From contig JAIRVB010000033.1 of NCBI GenBank assembly GCA_031254105.1, positions 1 through 64,000 on the forward strand: a DNA stretch of 64,000 nt. Reading direction: 5' to 3'. Below are positions 37,101 through 46,178 of the stretch, piece by piece; within the stretch, counting starts at the first letter, position 1; every line of letters starts with the position of its first letter. A program made the position numbers and the translations under genes. This DNA comes from Chitinispirillales bacterium. GTDB taxonomy: Bacteria > Fibrobacterota > Chitinivibrionia > Chitinivibrionales > Chitinispirillaceae. The notes beneath the pieces were generated by a model. It searched no databases and was not told the DNA's origin. It saw only the letters and a program-made list of their open reading frames with translations.

Positions 37101-37728
37101 GCCTGATACCTCCCGCAAGCATGATGGTATTATCCGCATAAGCCTGCGCAAGCGCTCTATTATGTGAAACCACAATCAGCGTTATATTATTTTCATTGCA
37201 GAATGCCTTGATGTTTGACATCATTGTATTTGCGGTCATATCATCAAGCGCGCTTGTAGGTTCGTCAAGTAAGAAAACTTTTGGACGCAGTGAAAGGCAA
37301 ATAGCCGTAAACACCCTCTGTCTTTCGCCGCCCGACATTGTAACGCATAAAGCATCCAATCGAAAATTTGCCGCGCATATCTTCAGATATGTATTTATTT
37401 TATCTTGATTTATTGGATGTAAATCACGATATTTATAATACTCTATAAAATTTTCCTGAACACTTTTATCAAAAAGAAAAGTAGATTGTCCGCACAGTAA
37501 AACATCCCGGCGAAGCGTAACCGGATCATAATCCTCAATATGCCTGCCAGAATACAGAACCTCCCCTGTCTCAGCCGAAACTATGCCGTTAAGGAGTTTT
37601 AACAGTGTGCTTTTACCGCTGCCGCTTTCACCGCAAATGAATGTGGCGGCGCCCTGGGGTATTTCCATATCGGGGTAATGGATTATATCTTTGAAACGAA
37701 CATTTTTTAGGGAAAATAATGACGGCAT
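37093..37728 (-). CDS. fetA: FetA-like ABC transporter ATPase
   Basis: A 211-aa ABC ATPase with Walker A CGESGSGKSTLL, Q-loop region LCGQSTFLFDKSV, signature MSGGERQRVFTA, Walker B KVFLLDEPTSALD and H-loop VVSHNR. Small size and coupling to the UPF0014 permease identify the FetAB pair. First gene of the operon. No metal-box regulator site is evident upstream. The operon is read opposite to the neighbouring nitroreductase and MBL genes. Confidence 0.88.
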   Translation of the reverse strand: MPSLFSLKNVRFKDIIHYPDMEIPQGAATFICGESGSGKSTLLKLLNGIVSAETGEVLYSGRHIEDYDPVTLRRDVLLCGQSTFLFDKSVQENFIEYYKYRDLHPINQDKINTYLKICAANFRLDALCVTMSGGERQRVFTAICLSLRPKVFLLDEPTSALDDMTANTMMSNIKAFCNENNITLIVVSHNRALAQAYADNTIMLAGGIRHE

Positions 37729-37866
37729 GAACGCTTCACCTTATTGTTTATACACTCTATGCTTTTTACTTAAGAGCTCATCGGCTTTTTGGAATTTTTC
37801 AACAGGTGTCATCAGCTAACCTTTATCAGGTGTAAACAGCAAAATTTGTCAGCGCTTGCTTAATAC

Positions 37867-37952
<86 letters not shown>

Positions 37953-38004
37953 AAAAATAGTCGCGAGCTGCGCTCTCGCTGTAATTTTATAAAATAATTG
38001 GAGC

Positions 38005-38403
38005 CTACTGAACCCATACCCTATTTTTGATTATTATCTTATCCTGTTCCAGACAGCATCCCGATATGATCCAAGCTAAAAATAGCCCAAGAACCTTTCT
38101 CAGGTTCAGCACCAGTATTGACATTGCCACGCGAAGAATGAGGTTTCTTTTAGTCGAGTTGTAATCAACCCCAACCCACATTTTCGTTTTGCTAAACTAA
38201 AGCGCCGTTCAACTTCTATACATTCGCAGGCATCTTGATAGGCCAGTTTTTTATCAGTAACGCCGCTTTATCTTCTTAGGCCGTCCCAACGCAGGGCCTG
38301 ACAAACGGATATTTCTCTCTTTGCAGTATTTCAGATTGTCCATGTTTCGATATATTTTGTCTGCCTGCACAGTTTGCGGATAATGCCCTGTGCGCTCTTT
38401 AAA
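38005..38403 (-). pseudogene. IS5-type transposase remnant
   Basis: On the minus strand, three consecutive frames carry the C-terminal part of an IS5-group DDE transposase. These read FKERTGHYPQTVQADKIYRN, KYCKERNIRLSGPALGRPKK (stop), then CIEVERRFSLAKRKCGLGLI and TTRLKET, then ILRVAMSILVLNLRKVLG with a TAG at 38005. At least two frameshifts and loss of the N-terminal half show a dead copy. I could not define terminal inverted repeats. Confidence 0.75.
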
Positions 38404-38746
38404 CCTTTCTATTTAGACGAAGACTTACTCGACTGGGGCGATGGGGGGCGAAGGGTTTTTTTATTACGAATATATAACCAAGCTCGAAAAAGACGCCGTC
38501 ATCTCAGGATGCGGAGATATGTGCTGACATTTATTATATTTACCAAAATCGGCTCGCCTCCATGCCTCAGTTCGCCAAGGTTTGCGGTTGCTGGTCTTGC
38601 TGCGCAAGCCCTTATACGCACCCCAAACCGGAATATGCAGCAGGAATATTAGACATGAGCGGATGACAGCGCGTTGGACAATGAAATGGAAAATTAAAAA
38701 TAAATAAAGTATAAACCGTCTGAAAGGGACATAAAAGTAAATCAAA
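38404..38746. other. Non-coding stretch between IS remnant and MBL gene
   Basis: No convincing gene is present. It contains a GC-richer segment (38590-38640, GCGCAAGCCC, CCCCAAACCGG) and GTTGGAC (near 38671), a match to GTTRRRY. Then GGACAATGAAA, also found before the AlkD-like gene (39702-39712), leads into the MBL start. It may therefore include the left cassette boundary of the MBL gene. Confidence 0.35.
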
Positions 38747-39487
38747 ATGAATAAATTTTTTAAAAGAATTTTGATAGCCGCAGGTGTTATCATAGCCGTA
38801 TGTGTATTGGCATTTGCCGGAATGTTGTTGAAATTGAAATTCGAAATGAAAGAATTTGCTCCTATGGAAACAGGACAGGTTGTTGATAATATTTTCGTTG
38901 TAAAAGATGATTTCGCCAATATTTTTATTATACAAGACAGCGCACAATATATTGTTATCGACTGCGCAAACAATCCTGCAATAGTGAAAAAAGAAATGGA
39001 AAAGTTGGGAATAAATCCCGACAATATTGTGGCGGTATTCTTAACCCATACTGACGGCGACCACGTTGGCGCATTGAATTTGTTTGATAAGGCAAAACTT
39101 TATATGTCAAGAGAAGAAGCAAAGATGATAGACGGCACGACAGCGAAATTTCTGTGGTTTGGCAATTCGCTTTCCCGCACCGACTATATTTTGTTGGCTG
39201 ACCGCGAGGTGGTTCAGATCGGAAATTTGAAAATAGAGGCGATTCTCGCACCCGGACACACAAGCGGAACGACGGCTTATCTTGTGAATAATAAATATTT
39301 ATTCACAGGTGACATCGCAAGTCTGAAAAACAGCAAAATTGCACCCATCCCCGCGTTCTTCGATATGAATACCGAACAAGCAGTAAAATCGCACGAAATA
39401 ATCCGCCATATATCAACTGCCGAATATATTTTCACAGGACATTGGGGATATACAAACGATTATCAAAAAGCAATAGAAATGGATTGA
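38747..39487 (+). CDS. Metallo-beta-lactamase-fold hydrolase, membrane-anchored
   Basis: A 246-aa MBL-fold protein. The N-terminal FFKRILIAAGVIIAVCVLAF is a signal anchor. The metal motif is LTHTDGDHVGA (the HxHxDH pattern with Asp at the second position), followed by LAPGHTSGTTAYLV, LFTGDIA and TGHWGYT as later ligands. The family includes lactamase-like, glyoxalase II-like and lipid hydrolases, so the substrate cannot be named. A single-gene unit flanked downstream by an attC-like inverted repeat. Composition is AT-rich relative to trp and aro genes. Confidence 0.82.
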   Translation: MNKFFKRILIAAGVIIAVCVLAFAGMLLKLKFEMKEFAPMETGQVVDNIFVVKDDFANIFIIQDSAQYIVIDCANNPAIVKKEMEKLGINPDNIVAVFLTHTDGDHVGALNLFDKAKLYMSREEAKMIDGTTAKFLWFGNSLSRTDYILLADREVVQIGNLKIEAILAPGHTSGTTAYLVNNKYLFTGDIASLKNSKIAPIPAFFDMNTEQAVKSHEIIRHISTAEYIFTGHWGYTNDYQKAIEMD

Positions 39488-39500
39488 CAAAATACCGAAC

Positions 39501-39680
39501 GCCTAACCGGCATAGCCGTTGCCTAACTTTCTCATTCTCAATTTTCAAACGAATTGTTCGACAGGTACGGGCGGTTTGGCGTCAGGAAGGGTGCGGCTCA
39601 CCCGACAGTTTTATGGGACTTTAAAACTTCGGCTGCCCATCCGAGTGTGGCACACCCGCCAAGCCGCCAACATGTTAAGC
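39501..39680. repeat. attC-like long inverted repeat after MBL gene
   Basis: GCCTAAC occurs at 39501-39507 and 39521-39527 (RYYYAAC), the first 13 bases after the MBL stop. GTTAAGC (39674-39680) is a perfect GTTRRRY. Inner arms GGCGGTTTGGCG (39570-39581) and CGCCAAGCCGCC (39657-39668) pair over 12 bases with one G-U. This is the best attC-like candidate in the window. Confidence 0.45.
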
Positions 39681-39744
39681 GTAAGAGGGCGGCAGTTCAG
39701 CAGGACAATGAAACTCAAAAATGAATATTAATAATCTGTGAGAA

Positions 39745-40455
39745 ATGAAAATAATAACGGAAATTCGTCAAGTATTGCAAAATTGCGTTGATGAGAAAAT
39801 ACTTAAATCTTCAAGCCGCTTTTTCAAAGAAGGAGAGAGGGCTTTGGTTCACGGTGTTGGTATGAAAGAAGTCGGCAGAATAGGGAAAGAATTTTACACG
39901 CAAATACAAGATAACCCGAAAAGAGAAATTTTTGATATTTGCGAAGAACTCTGGAAATCAAAATACCTTGAGGAAGCAGTTATTGCTTGCATATTTTCGG
40001 AATCATTGCATAAAAAATATGAGCCTTCCGACTTTAAAGTTTTTGAACATTGGGTTAAGGAATATGTAAACAACTGGGCAGACTGTGATACCTTATGCAA
40101 CCATACAATAGGGACATTTGTGACGGTGCATCCTGAATATGTAAGTGAGTTGAAAGATTGGGCAAAATCACCTGATCGTTGGGTTAGAAGGGCTTCCGCA
40201 GCGTCGTTGATTATACCCGCGCGAAAAGGGATGTTTTTAAAAGATATTTTTGAAATCGCTGATATTCTTCTTCTTGACAAAGATGATATGGTGCAAAAAG
40301 GTTACGGCTGGATGTTGAAAGCCGCAGGCGAAGCGTACCAAAAGAAAGTTTTTGATTATGTGATGTCCAAGAAAAAAGTAATGCCGCGTACGGCATTACG
40401 TTATGCAATCGAAAAAATGCCGCAGGAGTTAAAGACAGAAGCAATGAAAAAATGA
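39745..40455 (+). CDS. AlkD-like DNA alkylation repair protein
   Basis: A 236-aa all-helical HEAT-like protein of the AlkC/AlkD DNA glycosylase superfamily, which excises positively charged alkylated bases. Characteristic segments are VGMKEVGRIGKEFY, EELWKSKYLEEAVIA, VNNWADCDTLCNHTIG (catalytic Asp region) and WVRRASAASLIIPAR. Length fits AlkD. It is a lone gene after the attC-like element at 39501-39680. GCTTAAC follows 9 bases after its stop. Likely acquired as part of the accessory block. Confidence 0.85.
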   Translation: MKIITEIRQVLQNCVDEKILKSSSRFFKEGERALVHGVGMKEVGRIGKEFYTQIQDNPKREIFDICEELWKSKYLEEAVIACIFSESLHKKYEPSDFKVFEHWVKEYVNNWADCDTLCNHTIGTFVTVHPEYVSELKDWAKSPDRWVRRASAASLIIPARKGMFLKDIFEIADILLLDKDDMVQKGYGWMLKAAGEAYQKKVFDYVMSKKKVMPRTALRYAIEKMPQELKTEAMKK

Positions 40456-40757
40456 AATGCCAGAGCTTAACTGGCATGCCTTACGCACAAAAGAAGAGTG
40501 TGGATAAATTATAGTAAAATAATGAAATACGGGCAAACGGCATATACAGCCGGAGCGTTGTATACAATGCGGGCGGACACCTCAAACGAAATAAGAATAT
40601 GCCTGGGTTTTAGATCTCAAAAACGATAAATTAAGAACTAAGCTCCGCCATTGTTAATTACAAGAAACAGCCCCCTGCCATAAATTTAAACCGGCTTCCC
40701 CTGTCCTGATATATTTTTAATGTGAAAGGTTTTGGTTTTTACTTTTGGGGGAGATAA
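40456..40757. other. Intergenic region with small palindrome; trpC leader
   Basis: Directly after the AlkD-like stop, ATGCCAG (40457-40463) and CTGGCAT (40471-40477) form a hairpin whose loop carries GCTTAAC. Further imperfect inverted sequence (GGCATATACAGCC, GTTGTATACAATGCGGGCGG) continues to ~40590, like the other cassette-end elements. The last ~80 bases are the trpC leader with SD GGGGGAGA. No gene or trp attenuator peptide is visible. Confidence 0.4.
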
Positions 40758-41549
40758 ATGAATAAAATTCTTAAAGCAATTATCGAGCAGAAACATCATG
40801 AAATACGGCTGCTCAAAGATATCAAAAATACGTTTACAAAGCGAAGCGATCCGAAACGCCCGTTTGCCGCCGCGCTTGATAAGCCCCCTGAACTTGCGCT
40901 GATTGCGGAGGTCAAAAAAGCCTCTCCATCAAAAGGTGTGATAAGAGCGGATTTTGATCCTGTGAAAATTGCCGCCGAATACGAAAACAACGGCGCGGCG
41001 GCAGTATCTGTTCTTACTGATGAAAAGTTTTTTCAAGGCCATATAGATTATCTTAAAGCAGTGCGGGAAAACATCTCTCTCGCGGTGCTGCGCAAGGATT
41101 TTATTATAGACATATTACAGGTGCGGCACACCGCGTCAATGAACGCGGACGCAATGCTCCTCATCGCGGCGGCGCTTGACGACAGTCAGCTCAAAGACCT
41201 CTTTCAAACCGCCTGTGAACTTGAGATAGAACCGTTAATTGAGATTCACAACACTGTCGAGCTTGACCGGGTAATGAAACTTGAGCCCCAGCTAATCGGC
41301 ATCAATAACCGTAACCTGGATACATTTGTTACCGATATAAATATTACTGTCGAATTAGTAAAGCATATTCCGCGTAGTGTAACCGTTATTTCAGAAAGCG
41401 GAGTCTCGAACGGTTCCGAAGCGAAGCGGCTTGCGGCCAGTGGGGTAAGAGCGCTTCTTGTCGGTGAGTCACTCATGCGCGCCGCTGATACCGGCGGCCT
41501 TATGAGGGAACTGAGACTCAGCGCCGCAAAAGCGGAAGGTGAAACGTGA
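40758..41549 (+). CDS. trpC: Indole-3-glycerol phosphate synthase
   Basis: A 263-aa TIM-barrel enzyme closing the indole ring in tryptophan synthesis. Seen: LIAEVKKASPSKGVIRADFDP, AAAVSVLTDEKFFQGHIDYL, LRKDFIIDILQVRHTASMNADAMLLI, EPLIEIHN, LIGINNRNLDTF, VISESGVSNGSEAKRL and ALLVGESLMRA. Standard length, strong SD. It overlaps trpF by 4 bases (GTGA). No other trp genes are in the window. Confidence 0.96.
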   Translation: MNKILKAIIEQKHHEIRLLKDIKNTFTKRSDPKRPFAAALDKPPELALIAEVKKASPSKGVIRADFDPVKIAAEYENNGAAAVSVLTDEKFFQGHIDYLKAVRENISLAVLRKDFIIDILQVRHTASMNADAMLLIAAALDDSQLKDLFQTACELEIEPLIEIHNTVELDRVMKLEPQLIGINNRNLDTFVTDINITVELVKHIPRSVTVISESGVSNGSEAKRLAASGVRALLVGESLMRAADTGGLMRELRLSAAKAEGET

Positions 41550-42160
41550 GAATAAAAATTTGCGGCATCACCCGGTATGAGGATGCGCGGATAGCGGCGA
41601 ATTTGGGAGTGGACGCGCTTGGGTTTATCTTTTATCCGCAAAGTTCAAGATATATTTCCCCTGTAAACGCGGCGGAGATTATAAAAAAGCTTCCTCCTTT
41701 CATCTCCAGAACGGGCGTTTTTGTAGATGAAGACCCAAACCGCGTCGTTGAAATTACCGCGCTCGCCGGACTTGACACCGTGCAGCTTCACGGAAATGAA
41801 TCACCTGAGTATTGCGCCGCAATGCCTGTACCGGTAATTAAAGTTTTCTCCATCCATGACAAATCCGATATTTCAAAATTGTCGGATTACAAGGTCAGCG
41901 GCTACCTCCTTGACACATGGAGTCCTGATCGCAAAGGCGGAACCGGTAAAATTTTTGACTGGTCTGTGGCCGCGAAAGCATGTTCAATTTATAATACGGT
42001 AATTCTTTCAGGCGGCCTGGGACCGTCAAATCTTCAGGAAGCAATGGAAACAGTGCGCCCGTTCGCCGTAGATGTAAACAGCGGGGTTGAGATTAGTCCG
42101 GGAGTCAAAAGCCCTCCGAAGATGAAGGACGCTATTTCAATTGTCAAAAGCTTTCAATAA
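41546..42160 (+). CDS. trpF: Phosphoribosylanthranilate isomerase
   Basis: A 204-aa (beta/alpha)8 enzyme performing the Amadori rearrangement before TrpC. RIKICGITRYEDARIAANLGVDALGFIFYPQSSRYI at the N-terminus has the catalytic Cys. VQLHGNESPEYC, LLDTWSPDRKGGTGKIFDW and LSGGLGPSNLQEAM with AVDVNSGVEISPGVKS complete the signature. The start is GTG overlapping the trpC TGA as GTGA, so trpCF are translationally coupled. Confidence 0.96.
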   Translation: MRIKICGITRYEDARIAANLGVDALGFIFYPQSSRYISPVNAAEIIKKLPPFISRTGVFVDEDPNRVVEITALAGLDTVQLHGNESPEYCAAMPVPVIKVFSIHDKSDISKLSDYKVSGYLLDTWSPDRKGGTGKIFDWSVAAKACSIYNTVILSGGLGPSNLQEAMETVRPFAVDVNSGVEISPGVKSPPKMKDAISIVKSFQ

Positions 42161-42278
42161 CGCGGAAATTTCTGTCAGGCAGCCCCCATTTTCAGAAATA
42201 TATATTGATGGATACTCTTGAAATCAAAAGTTAAATTAGTCCGCTTTTTTTAACGGAAAAAGGTAATACGTTAATAAG

Positions 42279-43580
42279 ATGGACAGAACTCGTGTCTTCA
42301 TAAGCAGCGTGCAGGATGAGTTTGTGCGTGAACGGTCTATGCTGTTTGATTATTTGCGGCAGGACGCTCTTCTTGGACAACTGTTTGAGCCCTTTATATT
42401 TGAGCGTACTGAGGCATGGGATAAATCCGCGCAAGATGTTTATTTGAGTCAGGTGCGAATGTGCGATATTTATATCGGGCTTTTTGGTGAAAAGTACGGA
42501 TACGAAGATGCAAAAGGCATTTCGCCTACTGAAAGAGAGTATGATTCAGCGGCTCAATTACATAAAACACGGCTGATTTATGTTAAGCGTACCGTAAACC
42601 GTGATAAAAAAGAAACAGCGTTAATAAGTAAGATCGAAAAAGATGTGGTGCGGAAATCATTTGCTGATGAGAATGAGTTGAAAGCCGAAGTTTACGCTTC
42701 TTTGATACGGTATCTTGAAGAAAAAGAGATCTTACGTTTGTTTCCGTTCGACGCTTCATTTAGCAGAGCCGCGATATTGGATGATATTGACGAACAAAAA
42801 ATCAAAAATTTTGTCGCGAGAGCAAGAATAAAACGTAATTTCCCATTCGATGAGAGCGCTGATTACAGGACGGTATTATCGCACCTGAACTTAGTTGCGG
42901 GCGGAAAAGTAACAAACGCGGCGGTTCTGTTGTTTGGTAAGAGACCGCAGAAATTTTTGATTAACTCTTCCGTGAAATGCTGCCAGTTTTACGGAAACAT
43001 AATAGAAAAACCGATACCGTCATATCATATTTACGAAGGTGATGTATTTGAACTTATTGATCAGGCGGTAAGTTTTGTCATGTCGCGTATTAACGCTAAA
43101 GTAGGTGACAGGGATAAAAGCGTATTGGCCGACGTAGAACCGGAACTACCGCTGCCGGCGGTAACGGAAGCGATTGTGAATGCTGTCTGTCATCGTGACT
43201 ACACAAGTAACGCGAGCGTGCAGGTCATGCTTTTTAAAGACCGGCTTGAAATCTGGAATCCGGGACAGCTTCCATATGGTTTGACGACAGAGATGTTGAA
43301 AACTCATCACAGATCCCAGCCCGCAAATCTGCTGCTGGCTGTTCCGATGTATCTTTACGGTTCTATTGAGCAAATGGGTACGGGTACGGAGATGATAGTG
43401 AGAATGTGCCGTGAACACGGGCTGCCGACACCGGAATTTCAGCAAAGTGAGATTTTTCAGCTCACTTTTTGGCGTCATGGAGCTAAATCAGGTCGTAAGA
43501 AAAGCGTGAAAACAGCCACAGAAAACGGCCACAGAAGCCACAGAAAAATTAACCGCCAATCAGCAGCTAATATTGGATAA
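42279..43580 (+). CDS. DUF4062 protein with AlbA_2/HATPase-like domains, C-terminus frameshifted
   Basis: A 433-aa protein. An N-terminal DUF4062 domain (TRVFISSVQDEFVRERSMLF, CDIYIGLFGEKYGY, SPTEREYDSA) is followed by a putative DNA-binding/ATP-binding module with PLPAVTEAIVNAVCHRDYTS, FKDRLEIWNPGQLP and GTGTEMIVRMCREHGLPTPEF, as in GHKL-type HATPase_c_4 proteins. The reading frame ends in a low-complexity ATENGHRSHRK linker. A winged-helix segment continues in the +1 frame (43510-43734), so the native protein was ~485 aa. Such multidomain proteins are often in accessory regions and may be transcription regulators or defence proteins. Confidence 0.75.
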   Translation: MDRTRVFISSVQDEFVRERSMLFDYLRQDALLGQLFEPFIFERTEAWDKSAQDVYLSQVRMCDIYIGLFGEKYGYEDAKGISPTEREYDSAAQLHKTRLIYVKRTVNRDKKETALISKIEKDVVRKSFADENELKAEVYASLIRYLEEKEILRLFPFDASFSRAAILDDIDEQKIKNFVARARIKRNFPFDESADYRTVLSHLNLVAGGKVTNAAVLLFGKRPQKFLINSSVKCCQFYGNIIEKPIPSYHIYEGDVFELIDQAVSFVMSRINAKVGDRDKSVLADVEPELPLPAVTEAIVNAVCHRDYTSNASVQVMLFKDRLEIWNPGQLPYGLTTEMLKTHHRSQPANLLLAVPMYLYGSIEQMGTGTEMIVRMCREHGLPTPEFQQSEIFQLTFWRHGAKSGRKKSVKTATENGHRSHRKINRQSAANIG

Positions 43581-43734
43581 TATCTTAAAAACTCCCACAA
43601 TTAAAACCGATGAACTGTCTTCAATTATTGGAATAAGAGCGGATAGCATTCGCAGGATTCTGTCCAAACTCAAAGCTAATGGGTTGATTGAGCGTATTGG
43701 TTCGGACAGGGAGGGGTATTGGAAAGTGTTGTGA
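43510..43734 (+). pseudogene. Out-of-frame winged-helix tail of the DUF4062 protein
   Basis: In the frame one base ahead, codons read TATEATEKLTANQQLILDN then ILKTPTIKTDELSSIIGIR, ADSIRRILSKLKANGLIERI and GSDREGYWKVL to TGA at 43732-43734: a typical winged HTH. Removing one A from the run at 43522-43525 would fuse it to the upstream protein. It is either a real recent frameshift or an assembly error. Confidence 0.75.
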
Positions 43735-43904
43735 GTATGCGCCAATTTGTGAAATGGCGTGAAACATTATGTATTTTAGCATCCTAGTGATATTATAGTA
43801 ACATCATTTTATAACTATTGTTTTATAACGAATTACGTTCATCAACAACTAATTTTTCGTTATATTTGCTGATGGAACGACCTTCTTAAAGGTTCCGGTT
43901 ATAT

Positions 43905-45080
43905 ATGTCCCCAGATAATTTTCTTTCTATATACATTCATATACCCTTCTGTATCCGTAAATGCCGGTACTGCGATTTTTACTCAATACCGTTTGATGTT
44001 TCTCTGGTATACCGATACATAGAAGCATTGGGTAAGGAGTGGGAGATGTATGAAAGTAACCCGCTTATCAAAGAAAAAACGGTGTATACAATTTACATAG
44101 GAGGCGGTACGCCCTCTATTCTTGATATACAAATGTGGAAGAAACTTGATGAGGCGCTTTTTTCTAAAATAAACATGTCGGATGTCAAAGAGTGGTCGCT
44201 TGAGTGCAACCCCGAATCATTCAGTATAGAAAAAGGAGAAATGTATGCCGATACAGGCGTAACGCGCCTGACTTTTGGCGTACAGTCACTAAACAGGCGC
44301 GAACTTTCTATTTGCGGCAGAGCGCATAGCGCGGATAGGGCGCTTGAGACGCTTAATGACAGCGGGCTTGACGGGTTATTCAATTCTATCGGGGTTGATT
44401 TGATTTACAGCCTGCCTGGTCAAACTCCTGAAACGCTTGACAATACACTATCAAAAGTTTTTTCCGTACCAATAATAAAACACCTGTCCGCGTATGAGTT
44501 GACCATTGCGCAAGACACCACTTTTGGACGTCACAGTAAGAGACTTCCTGTCCCTTCCGAAGAGTTATCAGTTCAAATGTATGAACTTATCGGAAAACGG
44601 TGTAACCGACGCGGGATGCGTCAGTATGAAATTTCCAACTACGCGATGCCAGGCTATGAATCTCTCCACAATAAAGCGTACTGGTCTCATAAACCGTACA
44701 TAGGACTTGGGGCCTCAGCCCACTCCTACATTCACCCAAAGCGCTGGAGTAACGCGGCGGATGCGGAAAGCTATATATCAAAAATATTCGATGGCAGGAG
44801 CGCGGTAAATTTTGAAGAAACTTTGGGCCCCCTTGAGATCGCGGCGGAGATGATTTTTTTAGGATTGCGCAGTGAAGGCGGTATAAATGAAAAAGAGTTT
44901 GCCGCCCATACCGGAATAGAGTTTTACGCGGACGGCAGAGAGAAAATGCTTGACGAATACAGCAGCTCGGGATTTCTTGAAAAGAGGGACGGGATTTGGA
45001 TACCATCTCCTAAAGGGATGCTTTTTGCCGATATGATGGCAAGAGGTCTGATACCGCGCAAAAAAAATCATACCGCATAA
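43905..45080 (+). CDS. hemW: Radical SAM protein HemW-like
   Basis: A 391-aa radical SAM protein of the HemW family (heme chaperone, formerly annotated as oxygen-independent coproporphyrinogen oxidase). IYIHIPFCIRKCRYCDFYS holds the CX3CX2C cluster motif. IYIGGGTPSIL, RLTFGVQSLNRREL, SIGVDLIYSLPGQTPE and the HemW-type SLHNKAYWSHKPYIGLGASAHSYI are present, with a C-terminal HemN_C-like domain (GLRSEGGINEKEFAA). Monocistronic. Confidence 0.93.
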   Translation: MSPDNFLSIYIHIPFCIRKCRYCDFYSIPFDVSLVYRYIEALGKEWEMYESNPLIKEKTVYTIYIGGGTPSILDIQMWKKLDEALFSKINMSDVKEWSLECNPESFSIEKGEMYADTGVTRLTFGVQSLNRRELSICGRAHSADRALETLNDSGLDGLFNSIGVDLIYSLPGQTPETLDNTLSKVFSVPIIKHLSAYELTIAQDTTFGRHSKRLPVPSEELSVQMYELIGKRCNRRGMRQYEISNYAMPGYESLHNKAYWSHKPYIGLGASAHSYIHPKRWSNAADAESYISKIFDGRSAVNFEETLGPLEIAAEMIFLGLRSEGGINEKEFAAHTGIEFYADGREKMLDEYSSSGFLEKRDGIWIPSPKGMLFADMMARGLIPRKKNHTA

Positions 45081-45203
45081 CTACATTGTTTGTCCTGAAA
45101 ATCAAAAAATTGAAGCATTCCCCGCAGGGAAATTATTAGTTTTATATATTATAGTTGATCTATCTTGAAAAACAGTCTGATTACCGGATAAAGTATTTTC
45201 AAG

Positions 45204-45337
45204 CGTCACCCCCGCGAAAGCGGGATTATGTTTACCGGGGCGTAAGCAAATCCCATTGTTCTTACTGCAGGGAACGATTTGTGACCTTTGCGCCGTATCA
45301 CCTGAGAACATAGACCGCTGCCAATGAGCGGGTGACG
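45204..45337. repeat. MITE-like element with CGTCACCC terminal inverted repeats
   Basis: 8-bp perfect terminal repeats CGTCACCC (45204-45211) and GGGTGACG (45330-45337) enclose 118 bases that include CCCGCGAAAGCGGG and CCCATTGTTCTTACTGCAGGG. Fills most of the 45081-45404 gap, otherwise empty apart from the SD AGGAGCGG of the next gene. Related copies: 5729, 25925, 51623, 53152. Confidence 0.65.
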
Positions 45338-45404
45338 TAAAAACAACAGACCTTTTATCAACTATACGCGGTATATTCGTAAAAAAAACAAGGAGCGGAA
45401 AAGT

Positions 45405-46115
45405 ATGATACGTAAAACAGTATCTGTGTTGCTTTTGGCTGCAGGACTTGCGGTTAGCGTTGCGACTCCCAGAATTGAGGTTGATAACACCACCTTTAAC
45501 TGCGGCAAGGTCGTTGAGGGCAAAGACTCAAGCGTAAAGGCTAAATTCGTGCTTAAAAACACCGGAACATCACCGTTAAAGATCTCAAACGTTCGGGTAA
45601 GCTGCGGCTGTACGGTGCTCAAGTATGATACAATCATTGATCCCGGTAAAACCAGCATCATTGAACCTGTGGTGAATATTGAGGGCTTCAGAGCGGGCTT
45701 CATGAGCAAGTCCATTACAATTATCTCAAACGCCCAAAATAATCAGGCGCTGAACCTCATCATCGAAGCTGATATAGCGCCGGCTATCGAAATATCCGAA
45801 ACTTACCTTACTTTCGAAAATGTCAAATCAAAAACGCTCTATCTCGCATCAGCAAAAAAGGATCTTAAAGTAAGCGGCATCGTTTTCAAGCCTCAGGCGC
45901 AGGGAAACCAGGGGTGGGCGGCCAGCGTTCCCTTGAATCTCAAGTATAAGTTTACAGCGCTGGACAGCACCCGCGCCGATGGTTTCAGGGTATACAGGCT
46001 TGATATCAATTCGCCGGGCGCGGACAAGGAACCGCTCCTTGGTGAATTCCACTTAACAACGAATCATCCGGATAAGCAGGAAGCGCAGCTGCGGGGCAGG
46101 ATTAATAATCAGTAG
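45405..46115 (+). CDS. DUF1573 secreted protein
   Basis: A 236-aa protein with a signal peptide (MIRKTVSVLLLAAGLAVSVAT) and a DUF1573 Ig-like/ASPM-SPD-2-Hydin-type domain: FNCGKVVEGKDSSVKAKFVLKNTGTSPLKISNVRVSCGCTV and DPGKTSIIEPVVNIEGFRAG. Family members are periplasmic proteins of unknown function that are abundant in FCB/PVC bacteria. The C-terminal ~100 residues form further beta strands with a DSTRADGFRVYRLDIN segment. It precedes another small secreted protein by 63 bases, possibly co-transcribed. Confidence 0.85.
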   Translation: MIRKTVSVLLLAAGLAVSVATPRIEVDNTTFNCGKVVEGKDSSVKAKFVLKNTGTSPLKISNVRVSCGCTVLKYDTIIDPGKTSIIEPVVNIEGFRAGFMSKSITIISNAQNNQALNLIIEADIAPAIEISETYLTFENVKSKTLYLASAKKDLKVSGIVFKPQAQGNQGWAASVPLNLKYKFTALDSTRADGFRVYRLDINSPGADKEPLLGEFHLTTNHPDKQEAQLRGRINNQ

Positions 46116-46178
46116 TTTTTGTTATATTTACAAACATAACATTACGCCGCTCGAATTTATGAAAGGATCTTTACGGTT

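Noticed and set aside
45102-45311. Minus-strand 69-codon frame in the hemW-DUF1573 gap
   Set aside because: It translates the MITE-like CGTCACCC repeat, is without SD, and similar frames appear wherever this repeat occurs.
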